Shown: one piece after another, positions 56,201-64,000 of the stretch
Position numbering within the stretch: position 1 is the stretch's first letter
Layout of the letters: the number at the start of each line of letters is the position of its first letter
DNA from: Asterella californica
Taxonomy: Eukaryota > Streptophyta > Marchantiopsida > Marchantiales > Aytoniaceae
Direction: 5' to 3'
Length of the DNA: 64,000 bases
NCBI GenBank assembly: GCA_036924285.1
Contig: JAYKYS010000005.1
Location: 29,114,001 to 29,178,000 of the forward strand
Made by a program: the position numbers and the translations under genes
The notes under the pieces: model-generated
The model's input: the letters and a program-made list of their open reading frames with translations, nothing else
The model's database searches: none
What the model was told of the DNA's origin: nothing

Positions 56201-58159
56201 GTAATGATTCATCTCGACCAAATCCTTCATCCTCAGACGAGAATTCTTGATCGTAAAAATCTCCGGTATCTACTTCTGAGACATTCTGATCATCCTCCAT
56301 ATCAGATTCCCAGTAGTCACTAGTGGGTCTATCAGAGTCAGAAGTCACAACTCCAACACTCGAGAGAGGTACTATCACTCTATGATCTCTAAGCCCAATC
56401 CGTAAGTATCCTTTGTGTCACTTATCAGTGGTACGCATAGCTCTCAACCAAGGCCTACCCAGGAGCAAATCATAACTAGAGTCCTTTAACACTTGAAAGG
56501 ACATCAATGTTGGAACTCCCATCACAAACACAACCACCTTCTCTAACACACCAAGAGATCTTACCCGTTGCTTGTTAGCCATCCTCACGACAATGCTAGC
56601 CGGACGAGTTGGTTCCACCCTAACTTCTTCATCAACCTCTCTGATGTGGCATTTACAGCCAACCCTCCATCCACCAATACGTCAGAGACGTAGTGATCAT
56701 TCAACCGGACTTCAATCTTTGAAGCCCTAGTGCATACCTCTGAAGCATGCACATCCACCACACCAACTCCCACAGACTTCGATGTCTTGCTCTTGGGTTT
56801 CTTCTTCTTGCTTCTCTTAGAACTCAGTCTTTCTCAGAGTTCCCTTCGTAAGCTGAGATTAAGTGCGATCAGTTGTCCAACAGTGATGTTGACTTTCTGA
56901 GCACCCACATCTTCAACCACATCATATCCTGCTTGGAAAGATGAAATGGTGAAATCCGCCATCCCCAGCTTCCTTCTTGACTTCCTTGGTGTACTCGAAC
57001 GAGTACTTCTACTTGGTGACTCCTCCATGAAAATCAGTTCATCAGAAAATCGAGTTCTTTTTCTTTCTTGAGCTAAAAGCTCCACCGGTGCATGAGAAGA
57101 GTTTGAACTCTCTCCTTTCTCGTAGATGAGATCTCGCACTACATCGATAGTAGCCACTCCCTTGTCTCGTCCTTGTGATGGATTTCCTCCACCCACATTC
57201 ATTCTGACAGCTTTGGCACCTCTTGCTCCGTTGTTATGACAATTTCGCTGAAAATGAGAACCTCCACACGTCCAACAAGTGATTCCTCCAAAGTTATCTT
57301 GATTTCCTCGGTTAGGATTGTTATCGTAACCTCTTTGACCTCCTCCTTCACCTTTGTTTCTCCATTCTCGTAACTGCACCACATTTATTTTGAGATCCGC
57401 AAGAGTGTCGATGATGCTCTTCAACTCAGCATGGAAATCAGAGGTGGTAGTAGACATCGTTATAGGGACAAATGGTCTTGGCATCACTGTTGGAGTAGGA
57501 GCTGACGTTGAAGCGATCATCAATTGTGATGGTGTAGATGCTATCGTTGTGGTTACACCAAGAGTCGGAGTTGACACTAGAGCGGCATGATGAGGTTGGA
57601 TGATATCCTTTCATCCTCATTCATCCCAAACTCTCTTTCATATTTGTCGTAATCTTGATGGCCTCCGCTTTGGTTGTTGGCTTCTCGTACCTCACTTGGT
57701 TCGAATTGAAGGTCTCAACCCTCCCACCAAGTTCTTGGTCAGCACTGCTCTGATCCTCGCCATCGTTAGCTCCACATTGTCTCCACTCTTCCGTAAGACC
57801 GTCCGAAACCGTTGCTCCAACTTATCCACCCTTTCGGCATACTGCCGAACTTTCTCGTCGTCCCGTTGCTTCAAATGAGTAAGCTCCACCATGAGCTTCT
57901 CATAACTTTCTTCTGGAAGAAATTCTTCGATGAGTGCATTACTCAACGTCTCCCATGTGTCCTCAACTGCACCAGGTGTCTTGCTCTTCACTCGATCTTC
58001 ATACCACGTAAGAGCGAAATCTTCTAAAAACTCTGGCAGTAACAACACCCATTCTTTCTTCCTTCTCACGTTGTTTTCGATGCAACCCCTTTTGAAATCT
58101 CGTACAAATGGTTCTACATCTTCATTGTCTTTCCCATGAAACACTTGTAACTTTCCCAT
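53299..58159 (-). pseudogene. Element F gag-protease-pol, heavily broken
   Basis: Same order as D. Capsid from ATG 58159; a shift near 57690; zinc knuckle CWTCGGSHFQRNC within 56834-57577; retropepsin-like LVDGGLAVNATSE with DGGL in place of DGGS; acidic linker; RT with stops (a TGA near 55581 where D has CGA); FIDN in place of FIDD at the RT active site (55584 frame onward: DFIDNFCVYG); RNase H (LYTDASNVAIG); integrase pieces 53922-54551 and 53408-53887. Stop equivalent to D at 53299-53301. Loss of a catalytic Asp plus multiple breaks make it inactive. Confidence 0.88.
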
Positions 58160-58371
58160 CTTGTAACTACTCTTCTACCCTTCTAATTTTTGTGCAATAA
58201 CTATTCGCTAAAAGAGTATGAACATCACCAATTTCATTCGCGAATAATCTACCATAGATAAAATAAAAGGAAATGGTTGTAACAACACCTCTTGTGCCAT
58301 CTCTTCTCCCAAGATAATCATGAGCCTGAGTCGCATCACCGCCTTCTCCACCATCCGAATGACGATCTCCA

Positions 58372-58848
58372 TCACAACTCAGCCGAGTCCTCTTTTGAAA
58401 TCGACAACTTCTCCGTCTCAGCTCTTTGAGTCTCGTCCAACTTCTCGACTACTGACGTAAGTAGGGCGGCCACATCGACGCACTTGTGTCCTCTTGATAG
58501 ATTACCCACTCCACAACTTGGACAAGGATCTTTTCCTAGAAGATGAATTGGCACTGGTGAAGATGGACCCACTCGAAGACTTAAATCAGTAAACTCTCGC
58601 TTTCCTTTGGCTCTCTCTACTCTGATCCTAGTTGGACAGTTCACTACTTTATGTCCCAACCCTCTACAGAAATAACACCACAAGTCTGTTTCTACTCTTC
58701 CCCTCGGAGATTCTACTTGAGGTTTTGTACTAGGGTTCTCAAACTCAACGATAATCTCTTTCGAGCTCTATCCGAAGCTTACTATGACATCTAAACCTTG
58801 AGGAAGGTTTCTCAGTCTAACTTTCCAATCTTTTGAATTTTCACTCAT
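58372..58848 (-). pseudogene. Element F ORF2 (double zinc-finger accessory gene)
   Basis: ATG 58848 (MSENSKDWKVRLRNLPQG) to stop at 58372. It has one in-frame TAG before the zinc knuckle, where D has Glu or Ser codons. After it the frame is open: CYFCRGLGHKVVNC, LSLRVGPSSP, CPSCGVGNLSRGHKC, acidic tail. Both Cys/His motifs are identical in spacing to those of D and E. Confidence 0.8.
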
Positions 58849-58988
58849 GTTGTTGCGCCTTCTCAATCATTAAGTGGACAATTTACCTTCGTGGAAAATA
58901 GTTCTATAGCACTTTCTTACTCTTTCGAGCTTTATACTAAAAATCGTGTATTATACATTTTATACACGAAATAAAATCCAATCTAAAA

Positions 58989-61574
58989 TTAAAAGTCTAA
59001 GATAATATCCTCATGATCATTGTCTGTACTGATCCTAGCAGACATCTTAAAGTCACTTTTGTAAAGATCACACTCTACTTCGCCAGGAGCTTTTGTGACC
59101 TCCACCGTTGTCATAGGGCGTGAATTGTGGTCTGGGAATACACGGGGTATCTGGCCGTGGAGAGATACAATAGGATCTACGACCTAACCGATGAAACTTA
59201 CGCTCTCACTATCTCATCTATCTGTCTTTTGTCTTGGTTACTATCGATCTAACATGACCTAAGTGCAACACACGTGCATCGCACAAACGACTCGGAGATC
59301 GATCCCATTCTAGATAAAAGCAAGGCTCATACACGATACATGTCTGCTTTAGATCCCAAGCATTTTTCATACAATCTTTCATCAATATCCGCTTCACTAT
59401 TTCTTCTCGACAAACTACCTAAATGCTAGACTCTGGTCTTCTATTGTTCGCTGATACGAGCCTCGCTCATGAAGATGTCCACAGCAAAGGACAGCCTACT
59501 ACACAAACTTCCCAACGATACAAGACATATCGGCAGCAAACAACCAGAAACTCGGGGCTTGACACCGAAGATAACAGTACCTCAGCTTCAGCAAGGCGTG
59601 GCACCTCCACTGAACGTGATCGCCGTACCAATCTCACAATATAGCCTCCTTGTCATCCATGCAACACCTCCAGTCCTTAGGTCGCTTGTTCAAGATCATT
59701 CAAGAGATTTAGGTGAAATCTCTCTCCGTCTTCCTCTCGTCTCGCTGTAAATTGAACTTTGACAACCTCGTGCTCTCACCTCGATCATCCAATCAAGCTC
59801 AAACTTCACAGGAAACCCCCTCTGACTCTTCTCTACTGATGTATGAAATTCCAGCCTCAGATCTGAACCCAACTGTCCGATGGATCAAGCCACCCGCCTG
59901 TGCTAACCTATGAGCTTTACATATCTCGATGGCTAAAATCTTAGATCTCCACACATTCTCTTACCCAATTGAGCTAAAATTTCACATGTGACTAGCTGAT
60001 AGGGCACACTCTCATCCTGGAAAGTTTCACTCAGAGATCCAATCCCATGTGCACGGAGCAACTCAAGCTTTGAACCCAAAGAAAACGGATTTACACATAT
60101 CTCTCAATTGCAACAGCCAACTTCAGTCGACCATTTCAGGAGCAAATCCAACCCAAATGTAGAATTGTTTTACATCAATGTAACCAGCACGGAGTGAACT
60201 ACTCGATCCCCTTGACAGCTCCTAAAGATCACCTCTCAAACTCTCGGATCACTCCAAAACGTAGCTCGGGATACCGATTTGACCCCTTGACTTTCAACGT
60301 CCATCACTCTCTCCTCAGAACTCCAAATCGCCCGATCTTCGTCTCCAAAGTGTAGCCCGTCTCGAGAGCTTTCCAACAAGACCACTCACTCCTCAAATGA
60401 CCCTCGAGAAGACCTCCAAAACCCTAAAGCAGTCTGCAGATCTTGAATGGAGTTGATTGGTTGAAAGTAGACCAATAAGAAATCAGATCTGAAAACCACT
60501 TTTGTCCTCTACTTGGTACCCTAGAACCACTATAACCCTAATACTCTCTCATGCCTTCAAGGCATCGGCCTTAACCTTAGGGTAATTACACTCGTCAAAC
60601 TATAGAGATCATACTTAACACTTAAGATTCAATACAAAGTCAAGATGACGACTTGGAACTGATCTACGATGAAGGGTACTACAAAAAGGAACGGAGAAGC
60701 CATCACTTGATTACAGTACTCATCGCCAAAGTTCCTTGCGATCCACATACGATGATTGATCTTCCGCCGACAGTGACATCGAACGTCCACCTAGACGTTG
60801 AAAGGGATGTTGGCTGGATAATTCAGGTCCATTCGTCCCTCGTCAAAGTAAGATATACATTGTCAAGTCCCAGTTCTTCTCGTACGTGACAATTGGTAAG
60901 ACCATCGGAGTAGGCGAGTCCATCATCCTCCCCATGAACTCTTCTCCAAAGTAAACGACGAACCACTGTCGAAAGTGATCGCGATGGATGCAATGAAGCT
61001 TGATATGAAACGAGTTTGGAAATGAAAGATTCGGAACTCGATTTAATCTTCCATCCATAAATGCAACTCTTGCAGTTCCTCACTTATCACGTAAGACACT
61101 AAGACACACTAATGAGACCCCCCAAGAAGAATGCCTCACAAACCTCGATCCACTATCTTATACCTAAGTTTGACAACAAGAGCCATTCACGCGAATGTTC
61201 ACGGATCACTGAGTCAGCACATCTTGTTATCATGCGATCTCACATCTAGATATCCGTGAACGCGACACCTAATATGCTCTCATGCGAACTACACGAAAGG
61301 TTCGAGGAACACAAAAGAAACACAACACACGTTTTGTACTGAATTTACATGTGAGACGTCTCACAACACGACACCGTGAATGATGCTTTGAACTCAATCT
61401 TCTTCGCATCTACGTCGATGCTCTCAGAAGTTTTTTGATATAGAGCAAAAAGGGCACCCCAACTACAATAGATGTGTGATCGCAATGTCTCTATATTTAA
61501 CTTTGGCTTTCCGTCTCCGTTCTAACTCCCAAACATCTCTTCTTCAACCTCGGCACTCGAACAAGATTCCCCAT
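58989..61574 (-). pseudogene. Element F ORF1, split by solo LTR H
   Basis: Start at 61574 (MGNLVRVPRLKKRCLGVRTE), a shift near 61510, then WGALFALYQ and KIEFKASFTV up to 61374. The frame resumes beyond H at 59104 (APGEVE, then DHEDIILDF) and ends at 58989-58991. It matches D ORF1 (44881-45198) along its length apart from the insertion. Confidence 0.75.
59109..61373 (-). mobile_element. Solo LTR H (2265 bp) inserted in F ORF1
   Basis: Ends TGTCATAGGG...ACACGACA give a TGTC/GACA inverted end. Flanked by CCGT (59105-59108 and 61374-61377; ACCGT if the shared A is counted). The uninterrupted site is visible in D near 45001-45020. No long coding frame or internal domain is present, so it is best read as a solo LTR of an otherwise unseen family, or a non-coding element. 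A diverged copy in the opposite orientation lies at 7898-9791. Strand is assigned from the copy at 7898 and is arbitrary. Confidence 0.85.
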
Positions 61575-61729
61575 GAAGTATATTCAAGACCTCCTTGTAT
61601 GTCGAAATGTATATCTCTTAATCGGTAAGAGATCTCTCTAAGATTTTTGTGATCTCGAGTAGCTCAACCACCAAACTACTAACTAATGAAGTTTCAACAG
61701 AAAATTCCCTAATCAAAAGAGATGGTGCT

Positions 61730-62340
61730 GACTGTACAAATTTTCAGAAAACTGAAATTTGTATATTTTCACTTCTCTCGTGGCTGTCAACCCCCTCTAC
61801 ATTGAAAAATTCTATCTCCCTCTTCAGAGATCATCTTCTTATGATTTTTTTTTCTTCTAATAGCTCATCAGACAAGCTACAATCTTGGAAGTTTTCACAG
61901 GAAAATAAAATTTACAAAAAATCTGACAATAACTGTAAAAATTTTCCAGAGAGTAGAATTCCTCAACTTTCGTGAATAAACCCCTTCAACATTGAAAATT
62001 CATGGCTCTCTCTCCATACCACTTTTTCTCCTGATTTTTTTTGTTCTAGATAGCTTATCAGCCAATCTAAAACACTGGAAAGTTTCTCAGAAAAATAAAA
62101 TTCACAGAAAATGTGATACTGACTGTAAACTTTTTCTAGAGAACATAATTCCTCAACTCTTGCGAATAAACCCCCTCAACTTTGAAAATTCATTGCTTCT
62201 TCTCTAGACCACCTTTTCCCATGATTTCTTTTGTAATAGATACGTTATCAACCAATCTAGAATACTGGAAAGTATCACAAGAAAATAAAAAACACAGAAA
62301 ATCTGACAACGACTGTACAAATTTTCTAGAGAGTTAAATT
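61730..62340 (-). repeat. Element F leader tandem repeat (~190-200 bp, about three units)
   Basis: Units begin near 61731, 61931, 62121 and 62311 (ACTGTA followed by a T-rich run), the last partial. Same unit as 45354-45810 in D, with one more full copy. Confidence 0.8.
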
Positions 62341-62652
62341 CTTAAACTCTGAAATTTTTCTCCTCTAATAACTTCTCTCTCCTCTTTTCTCTACAACTCT
62401 TGTTTCATTCTTTTTCAACTCTCCTCAAACACTTTCTAAGTAAACAAGATGTAAAGAATGACCTCGAACGCGTCATAGATCACTACGGGATACACGAAAG
62501 GTTCTAGCGTTGCTAACATCGCGTTAGCTCTCTCTCCTTCCAACGTTCTCTCCATGTGCTCTCTCATGATCTTTTTTTGTCGAATATAGAATTGAACTCT
62601 AAACATCTTTCAACGATCCCTTCAAGTGAGGTCCCGGCAACAAAACCAAAAA

Positions 62653-63543
62653 TGTAAACCCTCCGCGGTCCTATCGATCAACCACCCCCCGATCTCTCAA
62701 CCTCCACGATCGTCATCCACGAATCTGCAACATGTCGAGCATGTCTCTCACTCAGGGGTCACCTCTGATGGCTTTGATGGAAACACACCATGAACTTGAA
62801 AGGAAAAATGTTAAGTTCACTCATTCATACACCCATAAACTCACCAACTAAAATTCTCTATAAACTCATCAACTAAAATCCTCCATTCTAACGATGTCTC
62901 TCAAGTTCTCACATGCTAAAATATCACACACTCTCTATATTACTCAAGTTGTCATTATGACAATGTGAAAACAAGGATGAGGAGCTCTTCTTTACTCCTC
63001 TATTTATACATTCTAGGTTTTTACTTTGGTACCCTCCGGTAACTCAGCCGTAACTATTTTTACAGAGTTTTACTAAGATATTACTTAAGGTAAAAGCATT
63101 AATCACATGGGCTTTTTATCTTTTCACATGGGCTTATTCCTTCAAAGTCAACAACTTCTAGAAGGATTCTGGAATATTCTCAAGGAATCTTGAATTTCCA
63201 CCCCCTCTACACTATGACTCACTAAAAAGGAGACAGGTGGAATCCACAAAGTCCACAACTTTAATCCAACCACTAATATCAAGTCAAAAAGGAGATAAGG
63301 GATACTTTCCACCTCCTTTCTACCTTTTAGACAAGATGACAAGATAGTAGTGTTCACTCTTTAGGAAATATCTGAATTTTGCCTAAAGTACAAATAAGTT
63401 TAACCATAACTAACTTAACTAGTCATGACTAACTTGATACCTCCTTAAAGTACTTGAGCAGCAAATAAACATTCTCAACACTTAGTTATAACTAAATACC
63501 TTACTAATAGACAAACTTCCTATGTGTAACATAAGTCCTTACA
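62653..63543 (-). repeat. Element F 5' LTR (minus orientation)
   Basis: 891 bp, TGTAAACC...CCTTACA. TATTTATA (TATA on minus) at 63001-63008, heat-shock-element-like TTCTGGAATATTC at 63167-63179. It lacks about 24 bp present in D (around CTCTTCTTGTTTTTAATGCC). Confidence 0.92.
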
Positions 63544-63919
63544 AGACAGGACTAGAGAACGAGTCGGCGAGTTAGACCACCGTTCGAGAACCTAGACCCA
63601 GACGGACATCACGGGCGGTTGGGCCGCTAGGTGTGCTGGAAGCACCGTTTAAGACCCTGGATTTTATGAGAAGTCCGTCCCAAGTCACCTTGTGACTTGC
63701 TCATGTTTGGGACCGACCTAGGCGAGTCTAGGTCGGGACTTGGGATTGCTGAGCTTGATGATTAGGGAGACGGTCCGGCTCCGGTCCGGACCAAACTGAG
63801 ATAAGGTAAGTGATGCATGGACGCTAACTTGTGATTGTGTTTGCAAGTTAGCGGTGTAGAGTTTACGACCTACTGAGCAAGAGCTTCCGTTGGCCCAACA
63901 AGGCGGTAGGTGCACAAAA
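63544..63919 (+). repeat. Element C 3' LTR remnant
   Basis: Matches 20350-20716 (GACCACCGTTCG, GGTTGGGCCGCTAGGTGTGCTGG, TTTACGACCTACTGAGCAAGAGC, GGCGGTAGGTGC). The first ~760 bp of this LTR are missing, removed or separated by F and the deletion on its left. It is followed by the duplicated target CGTTG. Confidence 0.9.
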
Positions 63920-64000
63920 CGTTGGCTCTTGCTGGAACTTCTGTACGTCCTCCATCGGACCTGGTGCAGATGGAGGAGCTTGAGAACTAGAGGGGATGAT
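63920..64000 (-). mobile_element. Element G (right part), runs off the window
   Basis: Minus strand matches B at about 26805-26890 (Pro/Ala-rich linker, ATGGAGGACGT region). Continues the G copy interrupted at 19590. The G gag and 5' LTR would lie beyond 64000. Confidence 0.85.

Larger units (their letters stand above)
52564..63543 (-). mobile_element. Element F: older D-family Ty3/gypsy, minus strand, truncated LTR
   Basis: Left (3') LTR 52564-53285 lacks its outer ~186 bp; right (5') LTR 62653-63543 is 891 bp. The internal order is the same as D: primer site, leader repeats, ORF1 (split by solo LTR H), ORF2, gag-pol. It has many stops and shifts, and its LTRs differ far more than those of D. 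It lies in the C 3' LTR, whose remnant follows at 63544. The left target duplication is lost with the deletion at 52563/52564. Confidence 0.9.
19591..63919 (+). mobile_element. Element C: decayed chromovirus (Ty3/gypsy) carrying the other nested elements
   Basis: 5' LTR 19591-20716, primer site 20718, gag, protease, reverse transcriptase and RNase H to 23829. Pol resumes at 49190 (RNase H end, integrase), and the integrase C-terminus plus chromodomain lie at 51605-52075. The 3' LTR remnant is 63544-63919. It is interrupted by B (23834-49185), a solo LTR (50283-51600) and F (52564-63543). The target duplication is CGTTG (19586-19590 and 63920-63924). It carries many frameshifts and is the most decayed of the large elements here, as expected for an outer host of younger insertions. 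Confidence 0.9.

Noticed and set aside
59423..60889. Short frames within solo LTR H
   Set aside because: Not preserved in the related copy at 7898-9791; H looks non-coding.
45354..62340. CRISPR-like array in the D/F leader repeats
   Set aside because: The units are long direct repeats without spacers inside a plant retrotransposon leader.

Overview
The window looks like nuclear DNA of a streptophyte (a land plant or charophyte alga; the sequence does not let me choose). It holds one clear host gene and a large stack of LTR retrotransposons. The host gene is cytosolic ribosomal protein L17 (uL22), minus strand, 5067-6437. It has five coding exons with GT-AG introns, a first coding exon of only ATG, and a telo-box upstream as in many plant ribosomal-protein genes. 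Its protein is closest to plant L17. I see no bacterial, organellar, CRISPR, rRNA or tRNA genes.

Layout. 1-5066: palindrome-rich AT repeats, a decayed Ty3/gypsy integrase ending in a PHD finger (1509-2456), an 81-bp tandem duplication, and weakly coding-looking sequence. 5067-6560: RPL17 and its promoter side. 6561-11990: AT-rich intergenic DNA with a 52-bp near-perfect hairpin, an old copy of a 2-kb LTR-like repeat (7898-9791), and unassigned sequence. About 12060-16210: a truncated Ty3 element (J). 16211-17320: decayed unidentified coding sequence.

17321-64000 is one nest of retrotransposons, resolved by LTR ends and target-site duplications (TSDs). G (minus; outermost, runs off the right edge) contains C (19591-63919, a decayed chromovirus, TSD CGTTG). 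C contains B (23834-49185, TSD GCGG). B contains D (30613-47001, minus, TSD GAGC). D contains E (36891-44519, plus, TSD GTTC). C also carries a B-type solo LTR (50283-51600, TSD ACGT) and, in its 3' LTR, a second D-family element F (52564-63543). F is itself broken by a 2265-bp solo LTR, H (59109-61373). LTR divergence follows nesting order: about 11 differences in 1329 bp for B, 2 in 915 bp for D, none found in 800 bp for E (counted by eye).

Three Ty3/gypsy lineages are present. C is a chromovirus with an initiator-tRNA-Met primer site. D, E and F form a non-chromodomain family with a primer site matching tRNA-Glu and small extra ORFs upstream of gag. B, G and J belong to a lineage whose reverse transcriptase, RNase H and integrase motifs resemble elements I associate with basidiomycete fungi rather than typical plants. 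No autonomous copy is fully intact: each has at least one stop or frameshift, although D and E are nearly whole. The most unusual points are the conserved zinc-finger and MGN-type accessory ORFs of the D/E/F family, a heat-shock-element-like motif in all D and F LTRs, the fungal-like B lineage, and the clean five-level nest.
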